Part shown: positions 1-6,429 of the stretch, piece by piece
How positions within the stretch are numbered: the first letter of the stretch is position 1
Layout of the letters: each line of letters opens with the position of its first letter
From: Actinomycetes bacterium
GTDB taxonomy: Bacteria; Actinomycetota; Actinomycetes; Actinomycetales; Actinomycetaceae
Reading direction: 5' to 3'
DNA length: 11,957 nt
NCBI GenBank assembly: GCA_023420745.1
Contig: JAEZVQ010000085.1
Span: forward strand, 1-11,957
The notes under the pieces: generated by a model
The model's input: only the letters and a program-made list of their open reading frames with translations
What the model was told of the DNA's origin: nothing
Databases searched by the model: none
Made by a program: the position numbers and the translations under genes

Positions 1-281
1 TGACGTCAACGGATGCGCAGATGGGATTTGCTAAGGCTTTCGGTGTCATGCCGTCGGTGCAGTCGGCGGCGAGCCAGTGGGAAGCTGAGTTCCCGAATAT
101 GGTCGCGTTCCTCAAGGGCGCGGACTATGCCCAGTACCTACCCACTCAGGTCGGGGCGATGGACGTCATTTCTTCGCTCAACGCCACCATCGAGCAGATG
201 CCGGCGATCGACACCGCCGCAACTTTGCGTCAGGCGCAAGCCGACCTCGCCGCGGTGCTCGACAACGCTGGCAGCAAGTAA
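1..281 (+). CDS. Sugar ABC transporter solute-binding protein, C-terminal fragment
   Basis: The 3' end of a gene that begins before the window; the reading frame starts at base 3 and ends at TAA 279-281. About 92 residues are visible. They are rich in Ala, Gln and aromatic residues and have the helical character of the C-terminal lobe of family 1 extracellular solute-binding proteins, including a closing helix with ATLRQAQADLAAVLDNA. The identification rests mainly on context: two MalF/MalG-type permease genes follow at once, 31 bp downstream, which is the standard order of a CUT1 sugar importer. The protein would be a lipoprotein outside the membrane that delivers sugar to the permeases. The signal peptide and ligand-binding residues lie outside the window, so the substrate cannot be named. 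Confidence 0.8.
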   Translation, partial: TSTDAQMGFAKAFGVMPSVQSAASQWEAEFPNMVAFLKGADYAQYLPTQVGAMDVISSLNATIEQMPAIDTAATLRQAQADLAAVLDNAGSK

Positions 282-312
282 AGCGACGAAACAGCAATGA
301 GGATCGGGACGA

Positions 313-1476
313 ATGATGAGTGAGTCACGGCGGCGAAACACCGTCGCGGGGTGGATTTTTGTCTCTCCCGTGGTGGTGATCCTCGGTTTATTCCTCTTCG
401 TCCCGGTTCTCATGGCCGCGTGGGTCAGCGTGTCGGACTGGACCGGTCGCGGCTCTCCTTTCAGTTCTGCCGTGTCCTTCGTTGGCTTCGATAACTACCG
501 TGCCATCGCCAGCGGCAGTGGTCTCGCCGCTCGAGATTTCGGCACGGCGATTCGCAACAACGTCTACTACGTCGCTTTCGTCGTGCCACTGCAAACGATC
601 CTCGCCCTCATGCTCGCGGTGTTCGTCAACCAGCGGGTGTTGAAAGCGCGGGGTTTCTTCCGCACGGCGTTCTATTTTCCGTCGGTGACGTCGTCGGTGG
701 CGATCACCGTGTTGTGGCTTTTCCTTTTCTCCCAGACCGGCCCAGTCAACCGCGTTCTATCGTGGATCGGGGTGTCAGGGCCAGCATGGTTCCAAGACCC
801 GCGCGGCATCATCCACCTTCTCCTCGACACAGTCGGCATTGAAGCGCCCGCGTCGTGGACGTCTCACCAGGTGCTCGGGATTTCCTGGTGGGACTGGGTG
901 TCGGGACCGTCGGTGGCAATGGTGGCTTTTATCCTCATGGCGGTATTCACCACCTCAGGAACTTTCATGCTCCTATTCATCGCCGCTTTGCAAAGTATCG
1001 GTGCGGACACCGATGAGGCGGCGCAAATGGACGGGGCGAACACATGGCAACGGATGTGGCATATCACCATCCCGATGCTGCGCCCGACAATCTTTACCGT
1101 CGTCACGCTCGGCACGATCGGCTGTTGGCAGGTGTTCGACCAGATCTACACGGGCACGCAGGGCGGGCCGGCGAAGACCACGTTGACCCCTGCGTACCTG
1201 TCATTCAATACCGCTTTCAACAATCAGCAGTGGGGTCAAGGTGCCGCCATCGCGTTCATCCTCTTCGCCATCATCGTGATATTGACGGCGTTACAACGCT
1301 GGGCACTGTCGGAGCACGAGGACAAGCGGCCACGGCGGCGTGTTCGGCATCTGAAGTCAGGTCTGGGGTGGCGTCCGCAGCGGGCTCAGCGGCGGGCTCC
1401 ACGGTCGGCATCGCAGCGAGCTGCACAGCAATCGTCGCAGGGCGGCTTCGTATCGACCGTGGGAGGTTCGCGATGA
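313..1476 (+). CDS. Sugar ABC transporter permease, MalF/LacF type
   Basis: An inner-membrane subunit of a CUT1 (carbohydrate uptake 1) ABC importer, 387 residues. Hydrophobic segments lie near residues 13-38, 84-106, 118-139, 201-228, 257-275 and 311-330, giving the expected six-helix plan. The EAA loop that docks on the ATPase is clear at residues 235-258: EAAQMDGA, then the I-x-x-P-x-x-RP ending (ITIPMLRP). Start ATG 313 (or ATG 316) follows a GAGGA element at 299-303. The last four bases (ATGA) overlap the next permease gene, implying coupled translation. The C-terminus after the last helix is odd: about 50 residues (337-387) very rich in Arg, Ala, Gln and Ser, longer than the short tail usual in this family. 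Substrate unknown; a sugar or oligosaccharide is likely. Confidence 0.93.
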   Translation: MMSESRRRNTVAGWIFVSPVVVILGLFLFVPVLMAAWVSVSDWTGRGSPFSSAVSFVGFDNYRAIASGSGLAARDFGTAIRNNVYYVAFVVPLQTILALMLAVFVNQRVLKARGFFRTAFYFPSVTSSVAITVLWLFLFSQTGPVNRVLSWIGVSGPAWFQDPRGIIHLLLDTVGIEAPASWTSHQVLGISWWDWVSGPSVAMVAFILMAVFTTSGTFMLLFIAALQSIGADTDEAAQMDGANTWQRMWHITIPMLRPTIFTVVTLGTIGCWQVFDQIYTGTQGGPAKTTLTPAYLSFNTAFNNQQWGQGAAIAFILFAIIVILTALQRWALSEHEDKRPRRRVRHLKSGLGWRPQRAQRRAPRSASQRAAQQSSQGGFVSTVGGSR

Positions 1477-2309
1477 GTCAGTCTGCTCGACCTCGGTTGC
1501 GTCACCTGCCGTTTTACGTGGTGGTCATTGCCCTCGCGGTCATCTACATCGCGCCGTTCATCATCCAGGTGGTCAGCGGCTTCAAAACGGAGGCGGATGC
1601 CGCAGCAAATCCGCTCGGGCTGCCGGCAACGTGGACGACCGCCGCCTACGAGCGCCTCTTCGTCAACTCGGATTTTCCGCTGTGGATCCGCAACTCGGCG
1701 ATTGTCACCGTGGCCGTCACCGTCGGGCGCGTGATCTTCGACTGTATGGCGGGCTACGCGCTCGCACGCATTGATTTCATCGGGCGGCGAGTGCTCTATT
1801 CGATCCTCGTCGCGGTAATGGCGGTGCCCGCCGTCGTGTTGTTGATCCCGAAATTCCTGGTCATCAACCAACTCCACCTTTACGACTCTTACGGTGGGAT
1901 GATTTTGCCACTCCTCGCCGACGCGACCGGGGTGTTCATTATGACGGGGTTCTTCGCGTCGATCCCGCGGTCGATTGAAGAACAGGCGGCGGTCGATGGC
2001 GCGAATCGGTGGACGATCTTTTCGCGCGTGGTGATGCCGATGGCTCGCCCGAGTGTCATCACCATCGTCATCCTCAGCTTCCAAGGCTCGTGGAATGAGC
2101 TGAACCATTTCATCGTGTCGACACAGAGCCAGAGTCTGACAACGCTGACGAAAGGCGTGGCACAGCTCAGCTCCGGTCAGCTGTCACAAGGATCGCAGTA
2201 CCCGTTGAAACTCTCCGCCGCACTGTTGATGACGATCCCGGTGGCGCTACTGTTCTTCCTGTTCCAACGCCACATTATGAACGCCTCAGCCGGCGCGGTG
2301 AAGGAGTAG
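1473..2309 (+). CDS. Sugar ABC transporter permease, MalG type
   Basis: The second inner-membrane subunit of the same CUT1 importer, 278 residues, normal length for the family. Hydrophobic segments are near residues 13-35, 74-97, 108-132, 142-162, 195-206 and 246-266. The EAA loop is at residues 169-193 (EEQAAVDGANRW, then VVMPMARP). Start ATG 1473 is chosen because GGGAGG lies at 1461-1466 with six-base spacing and the ATG overlaps the upstream TGA as ATGA. The frame is open further upstream to 1044, but that part is antiparallel shadow of the MalF gene and not protein-like. No ATPase gene follows; a shared MsmK-type ATPase encoded elsewhere is the usual solution (inference). Confidence 0.94.
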   Translation: MSQSARPRLRHLPFYVVVIALAVIYIAPFIIQVVSGFKTEADAAANPLGLPATWTTAAYERLFVNSDFPLWIRNSAIVTVAVTVGRVIFDCMAGYALARIDFIGRRVLYSILVAVMAVPAVVLLIPKFLVINQLHLYDSYGGMILPLLADATGVFIMTGFFASIPRSIEEQAAVDGANRWTIFSRVVMPMARPSVITIVILSFQGSWNELNHFIVSTQSQSLTTLTKGVAQLSSGQLSQGSQYPLKLSAALLMTIPVALLFFLFQRHIMNASAGAVKE

Positions 2310-2332
2310 CCCAGCCCCTCCACACCACCGCG

Positions 2333-2338
2333 TAGACT
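2333..2338 (+). promoter_or_regulatory. Candidate -10 element before the CorA-like gene
   Basis: TAGACT, a fair match to the actinobacterial TANNNT -10 box, lies 32 bases before GTG 2371 in the 61-bp gap after the transporter operon. No good -35 hexamer is visible at the right distance. It suggests that the next three genes have their own promoter, but it is weak evidence. Confidence 0.3.
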
Positions 2339-2370
2339 GACACCACGGCACGAATGCGAGGGGTGGTTGA

Positions 2371-3690
2371 GTGAGCGCGCGATCCGATCAGCCGGATTAT
2401 TCGACGACGTACGACGTTGCCCCGCACTGGTGGGACGAGGGCGTCAGCGTGTTGGCGAAGCTCGCCTTCGCCGACGGCTCGCAAGCGTGCGTGGCCTCGG
2501 GTTGGCATCGACGCCAGATTGTGTTTGAAAACCACGGGGTGGACTTCGCTGAGGTCGACGGGTTCGGTGTTCACACGATCGACCGCCCGACACCCGGTTC
2601 GCTCGCTGACCTGTGGGGGTCGGTGACGGGTTTCGAGGTCGAAATCGCCCTCGACGACGACCATGCTGGTGAGGCGGAGGAGTTCCTCGCGCACCTCCTC
2701 GCCCCGAGCGTCGCCGCCGACATGGTGGGGTCGATGGCGCAGATGATTACTCGCGTGTCGGCAAATCGCGCGAATGTTGCCATCCGTGACGAGGACGGGG
2801 CCGCGATCCTCACCCTCGATTTGTTGTGCCAAAATCTTCCGGCTCGCTCAGGGAATGCGTCGGAGCCGCTGCGCGCGATTTCCCGGTGGTGTCGGGTTTT
2901 CCACGTTGAGGGGCGCGGCACGGTGACCATCTACCAACCGTTGACTGCGGTGGAGAAGAACAAGCTGCGCTGGCCGCATAACGCGGTGTGGCTCAACCGC
3001 GGCAGCTCCTACTACACGGAGAAGACCACGGTGGGGCAACTGGCCGACGCGGTGTCGGCGCCGATCAAGTACGAGCTGTACAACTTGGAAAACTGGCGTA
3101 TCGAGTTTGAGTTTTGGGAAAACCAGCCGTTCCAGGTGATGGTGACTGATGACGCGAATGTGGCGAGTGAACGCTTGGCTGAGGCGTTGAAGGAGCTGGC
3201 GGTACTGTCCGAGTTCGTCACGGTGGCGTTCTTGTCGTCGAGGAATCTGGAGACGCGGATCGCCCGCAACCAGCTGTTGGCTCGCCACGAGGACGTGCGC
3301 AGCATGGCGGAGGCGGAGCATCGGCGGATGCGTAGCCTGGTCATTGAGTACCGCACGCTGTTGGAGACGGCGTCGCAGCTGCTGGCGAATACGGCGCAGT
3401 CGGTGCAGGCGGTGGCGAATCGTGAGACTGCGGAGGCTGCGGAGAAGACCAATACGTTCCTCAACTTCGCCACCGCGGTGTTTTTCATACCGACGTTGAT
3501 TATTTCGTTCTATTCGATGTCGATCATCGGCCAGACGAAGGGCGACCCGGTGCCGACGTCGTTCACCGTGCTCGCCTTGTGTGTGGCGAGCGTAGCGGTG
3601 GGTGTGCTCGGGTTGTGGGGGTATCGCGCGCATCAAAAGCGGGCGAAGCGACGCGCAAAGTTGACGCGAAAATGGGAGGTCTCGCAGTGA
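2371..3690 (+). CDS. CorA-like membrane protein lacking the GMN motif
   Basis: A 439-residue protein with the layout of the CorA/MIT family: a soluble N-terminal part (1-260), a long charged helical region (265-360) like the CorA stalk helix, two membrane helices at the C-terminus (about 363-387 and 397-419), and a basic cytoplasmic tail (420-435). In CorA channels the first helix ends in YGMN, which forms the ion filter. Here the same place reads YSMS (381-384), preceded by FFIPTLIISF, so the fold resembles CorA but the filter is altered. Mg2+ transport therefore should not be assumed. The N-terminal region (with a Trp-rich start, PHWWDEG) is not a family I recognise. Start GTG 2371 has GAGGGG at 2358-2363, seven bases upstream. 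It heads a three-gene operon and its stop overlaps the next GTG. Confidence 0.72.
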   Translation: MSARSDQPDYSTTYDVAPHWWDEGVSVLAKLAFADGSQACVASGWHRRQIVFENHGVDFAEVDGFGVHTIDRPTPGSLADLWGSVTGFEVEIALDDDHAGEAEEFLAHLLAPSVAADMVGSMAQMITRVSANRANVAIRDEDGAAILTLDLLCQNLPARSGNASEPLRAISRWCRVFHVEGRGTVTIYQPLTAVEKNKLRWPHNAVWLNRGSSYYTEKTTVGQLADAVSAPIKYELYNLENWRIEFEFWENQPFQVMVTDDANVASERLAEALKELAVLSEFVTVAFLSSRNLETRIARNQLLARHEDVRSMAEAEHRRMRSLVIEYRTLLETASQLLANTAQSVQAVANRETAEAAEKTNTFLNFATAVFFIPTLIISFYSMSIIGQTKGDPVPTSFTVLALCVASVAVGVLGLWGYRAHQKRAKRRAKLTRKWEVSQ

Positions 3691-4574
3691 TCGAGGTGAT
3701 TCGCCGTGACGCGATTGATGCGGCGTTGCGCGAGGTGCGCCGCCAGTACCTCGCCGGTGATTTGAAGCTGCCGCAAGAGGTGGAGCACGTGCCGTCGACC
3801 GAGGTGGAGATTGGCATCACCCGGTATCGCGACCACGCGGCGGAGGCTCCGCACTGGCATCCCCAGGCGACGGAATACCAGTACATGTTGAGTGGGTGGA
3901 CGAGCTATCTCGACACGGATACGGGTGAGGAGTTTCATTTCACAGCCGGGGATTTCTACGTGATTTCTCCGGGCACGCGCTACGCGCAAAAGTCGAAGCC
4001 GGGCACGGCGATCCTCTTCGTCAAGGTTCCCTCAGTGAATGACAAGACGCCAGTGGAGGCGAGCGCGGATGTCGAGCGGTGGATGGGTGAGGCGCTGCGC
4101 ACGGTGCGCCAGGATTTCTTCCACGACGATGCGGCTCCGGAGGCGAACTCGGTGCGACCAGCCGCGGCGGTAGCGGTGATTGACGACGGCCAGGTGCTGT
4201 TGGTACGTCGCCGCGACAACGGCAAGTGGTCGCTTCCTGGCGGCACGTTGGAAATGGGTGAGGATTTGCCGTCGTGTGCGCTGCGTGAGGTACGCGAAGA
4301 GACGGGGTTGGACGTTGAGGTGACGGATATCGTCGGCACGTACACGGATCCCGAGGTGCGCATCGCCTACTCGGATGGCGAGGTGCGCCGCGAGTTCACC
4401 ATCGTGTTCGCGGCTCGCACGCGTAGCCGCGACGTCACAATTGATTCAGAGTCGAGTGAGTTCGGCTGGTTCCTACTGGATGACTTGGATGACTTGGATC
4501 TGGCGTGGTCACAGCGAGTGCGTCTGGGCGATCTGGTGCGTTATCTGGAGTACGGCAAAAGGCGGCTGTCGTGA
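3687..4574 (+). CDS. Cupin-NUDIX fusion protein
   Basis: A 295-residue two-domain protein. Residues 40-115 form a small cupin: HWH at 56-58 followed by E63 and a later FTAGDFYVISPG stretch (85-96), a conserved beta-barrel pattern that often binds metal. Residues 155-290 are a NUDIX hydrolase with a complete NUDIX box (G x5 E x7 RE-hydrophobic-x-EE-x-G-hydrophobic) from G186 to L208, including the metal-binding REVREE at 200-205. NUDIX enzymes cleave nucleoside diphosphates linked to another group; the substrate here is unknown. GTG 3687 is chosen because GGGAGG sits at 3674-3679 with seven-base spacing and it overlaps the previous stop as GTGA; an in-frame ATG at 3672 would lie before that ribosome site. 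A 9-bp tandem repeat near the 3' end encodes acidic DDL units. It is likely co-translated with the CorA-like and HD genes. Confidence 0.88.
   Translation: MIEVIRRDAIDAALREVRRQYLAGDLKLPQEVEHVPSTEVEIGITRYRDHAAEAPHWHPQATEYQYMLSGWTSYLDTDTGEEFHFTAGDFYVISPGTRYAQKSKPGTAILFVKVPSVNDKTPVEASADVERWMGEALRTVRQDFFHDDAAPEANSVRPAAAVAVIDDGQVLLVRRRDNGKWSLPGGTLEMGEDLPSCALREVREETGLDVEVTDIVGTYTDPEVRIAYSDGEVRREFTIVFAARTRSRDVTIDSESSEFGWFLLDDLDDLDLAWSQRVRLGDLVRYLEYGKRRLS
4479..4499 (+). repeat. 9-bp tandem repeat inside the NUDIX domain
   Basis: GATGACTTG occurs twice in tandem (4479-4487 and 4488-4496), followed by a further GAT. In frame it encodes two copies of Asp-Asp-Leu in the loop before the last helix of the NUDIX domain. 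The unit is a multiple of three, so slippage would change loop length without breaking the frame. Confidence 0.8.
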
Positions 4575-5110
4575 GTGATCTGGCTGGCGGGATGGACGCG
4601 TTCATCGGGATCAGTGATGACCGTCTGGCTCACATGCGCGCAGTGGCGTACCGGGCGATGGAGCTGGGGGTCGAGGTGTTTCACGTGAAACAGTCGCGAG
4701 CCCGCGAGCTCTTCGCTGTCGGTTTCTTGCATGACTTTGCCTATGCGTTCTCGGTCGACCAGCGTGACCACGAGCATCTGGGCGGTGAGATCCTGCGCGG
4801 GATGGGTTTGCGTGACTGGGAGGCAATCTTCTACCACGGTGACCCGGATGTGGAGGACATGTCGGATGAGTTGTTGATCCTCAACATCGCGGACATGCAG
4901 ACCAACGGTCGCGGGGAGCGTGTCAGCTTCTCCGAGCGCCTCGCCGACATTGCCCACCGCTACGGCGAGGACTCCGAGCAGTACCAGCGCGCCGCCGAGC
5001 TCGTGGCCCGCATCCACGCCGAGCTCTCCGCCCGCAACATCCACCCCGCCGAGGTCGGTGAAGATTCAGACCCTTATTTCAAGACACGTGACACGACATC
5101 ATCGACATGA
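4571..5110 (+). CDS. HD-domain hydrolase
   Basis: A 179-residue protein with the metal-binding pattern of the HD phosphohydrolase superfamily: H21, the H54-D55 pair in FLHDFAY, H67/H69, H89 in FYHGD, and D108 in NIADMQ. Family members cleave phosphate esters of nucleotides or second messengers; the substrate cannot be told from sequence. Start GTG 4571 overlaps the upstream TGA as GTGA and has only a weak ribosome site, so translation is probably coupled to the cupin-NUDIX gene; ATG 4592 is an alternative. A perfect parS palindrome lies within codons 36-41 (VFHVKQ). The last 37 bp overlap the convergent AlbA_2 gene on the other strand. Pairing with a NUDIX enzyme suggests a nucleotide-metabolism or clean-up role (inference). 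Confidence 0.82.
   Translation: MSDLAGGMDAFIGISDDRLAHMRAVAYRAMELGVEVFHVKQSRARELFAVGFLHDFAYAFSVDQRDHEHLGGEILRGMGLRDWEAIFYHGDPDVEDMSDELLILNIADMQTNGRGERVSFSERLADIAHRYGEDSEQYQRAAELVARIHAELSARNIHPAEVGEDSDPYFKTRDTTSST
4677..4692. other. parS: parS centromere site (ParB-binding)
   Basis: TGTTTCACGTGAAACA is a perfect 16-bp palindrome and identical to the bacterial chromosomal parS consensus known from Bacillus and matching the Streptomyces core (GTTTCACGTGAAAC). ParB binds this sequence, loads as a clamp and spreads, and with ParA and SMC drives origin segregation. parS sites cluster near oriC and often lie inside genes, as here in the HD gene. I looked for further copies through other CACGTG sites in the window (3785, 5083, 8385 and 10981 areas); none has the TGTTT/AAACA arms. 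Confidence 0.93.
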
Positions 5111-6429
5111 GAACACCAGTTGTTCTCAATGAGACGAACGTGTGTCCTCCCGTGCTTGACAAGGTCAAAGCCTTCTGCGGTGATAGACCACTCTAAGGAG
5201 AGAGGGGCATGAGGATTTCCCAATACCATGAATACGAAGTTTTCAACCGAAAGGCTTACTTGTTGCCTCGGTCGAAGTTCCTCAACCCTGAAACGCATCT
5301 CTTTCGTTTCTCTATCAAACTCGACATGAGATTCAGGAAGTCGCTCAATACGGAAAGACCCGTAACCTCGGTACTTAGTTTCTGATTTCCACGATGGATT
5401 CAATTCAAACTTAGGAAATGGTCCAATCTTACTGCCGACATAGTCTTCTAAGCGTTTAGCTTTGGATTTACGCTCCACCAAACGGACACGATCTGACAGC
5501 CCGAAATCAATTGCGCATTCCACGTTTTTCAAAAACGTCGCCGAGCGATTTACGAGACTAAATCGAATCCCAGGAAGAGCCTGACCAAGTGTTTCCGAAA
5601 TAATCGCCCCAGCCTTTGCGTCAACTTCGCTTCTCCATGCCATCAACTGCGCCACATAGTCCTTGTCGGAACCCGCCTCAAGCCCTCGCGTTTCACAGGT
5701 AAGCACTTCACTTGCCGCACTAACTCCGGCACGTCGTTTTTCAACAAAATTAGCCAGCGAGCGTCGAAGTGACGCAACGCAATCAGAATAGTCTGAAACG
5801 ACATTGCATGTATTCGTTACTTCAACATCAAAATCACGTCGAGCATTGGACATCGCACGACGTTGTAGCGTCTCTAGATCTCGCCCTTTTGCTCGACGTG
5901 TTGAACCCTTTGTTCTCACATAGATGTCGCCGTCAAACACTTCTGAACTAGCGGTTCCCCCATCACGCGCACACCACCGCATCGGATCTCCAGGTCGCGG
6001 AGGAGCGACAATCACGAACAGAATTCCACGATTACCGCTTTCATCGAGTGGAGTCCAATGAGTGTCCCACTTGATAGGTGCCCCACCAAGGTAGCGCTGG
6101 ACCTGTGCATCAATATCGGCGCTGTCACACGGAGCGACTCCCTTGAGCGCTCCATCCTTCTCGACGCCGATCGCCATGATCGCGCGCCCTGCGAACTTTG
6201 AGCTCAGCGTATCTGGATCCCGGTTCGCAGCGCCGATGAGAAACTTGGCTATCTTCGCCGCGCCATTCTTCGAAGCGGGGTTCAGCTCTGCACCCTTGAG
6301 CTCCAACGCTTCGGATTCCACGCGATCACCCTGCGAACAAAATTCGACGAGCTGTTGGAAGAATCTGTCACCAATTGGGGGTGCCGACTCGAAGGAGCTG
6401 ATGTCTTCATCCTTTCGGCTATCGCTCAT
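5074..6429 (-). CDS. Schlafen AlbA_2-domain protein, last gene of the defence operon
   Basis: A 451-residue protein. Residues 37-195 fit the Schlafen AlbA_2 (divergent AAA_4-type) nucleic-acid-binding domain: an acidic ESEALELKG strand, a helix with AAKIAKFLIGAAN, the strand AIMAIGVEKDGALKGV, and the closing GDIYVRTKGSTRRAKGRDL. The C-terminal part (200-451) has no motif I know; its end is beta-rich. Two ATGs overlap the helicase stop. ATG 6429 is preferred because AGGAGG lies four bases before it but only one base before ATG 6432. The 3' half is clearly poorer in G+C than its neighbours (about 40-43% in two sampled 60-base lines). In eukaryotes this domain family includes tRNA-cutting Schlafens. 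In bacteria it occurs in regulators and defence proteins. Role here: effector or DNA/RNA-binding partner of the restriction-like system (inference). Confidence 0.75.
   Translation of the reverse strand: MSDSRKDEDISSFESAPPIGDRFFQQLVEFCSQGDRVESEALELKGAELNPASKNGAAKIAKFLIGAANRDPDTLSSKFAGRAIMAIGVEKDGALKGVAPCDSADIDAQVQRYLGGAPIKWDTHWTPLDESGNRGILFVIVAPPRPGDPMRWCARDGGTASSEVFDGDIYVRTKGSTRRAKGRDLETLQRRAMSNARRDFDVEVTNTCNVVSDYSDCVASLRRSLANFVEKRRAGVSAASEVLTCETRGLEAGSDKDYVAQLMAWRSEVDAKAGAIISETLGQALPGIRFSLVNRSATFLKNVECAIDFGLSDRVRLVERKSKAKRLEDYVGSKIGPFPKFELNPSWKSETKYRGYGSFRIERLPESHVEFDRETKEMRFRVEELRPRQQVSLSVENFVFMVLGNPHAPLSLEWSITAEGFDLVKHGRTHVRLIENNWCSHVDDVVSRVLK
5108..5128. terminator. Inverted repeat at the convergent gene ends
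   Basis: TGAGAACA (5108-5115) and TGTTCTCA (5121-5128) form a perfect 8-bp stem with a 5-base loop. It starts on the TGA stop of the HD gene and lies inside the last codons of the convergent AlbA_2 gene. There is no T-tract on either side, so it is not a classical intrinsic terminator. It may still serve as a bidirectional stop or 3'-end stabiliser, or be chance. Confidence 0.35.

Noticed and set aside
1044..1472. Upstream open frame before the MalG-type permease
   Set aside because: It is a shadow of the MalF gene with no permease-like sequence; the true start at 1473 has GGGAGG and an ATGA overlap.
1386..2108. Minus-strand open frame opposite the MalG-type permease
   Set aside because: His/Arg/Asp-rich translation typical of antisense reading of a high-G+C membrane-protein gene.
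3672..3686. ATG 3672 as start of the cupin-NUDIX gene
   Set aside because: It lies just before the GGGAGG that serves GTG 3687, and the five extra residues are not domain-like; GTG 3687 also gives the same GTGA overlap seen at the next junction.
5209..5388. Small + strand open frame (59 codons) behind AAGGAGAGAGGGGC, with TTGACA upstream
   Set aside because: The ribosome-site-like sequence is good and was tempting, but the whole stretch is antisense to the well-formed C-terminus of the AlbA_2 gene, the TTGACA has no -10 at the right spacing, and the product shows no known motif.
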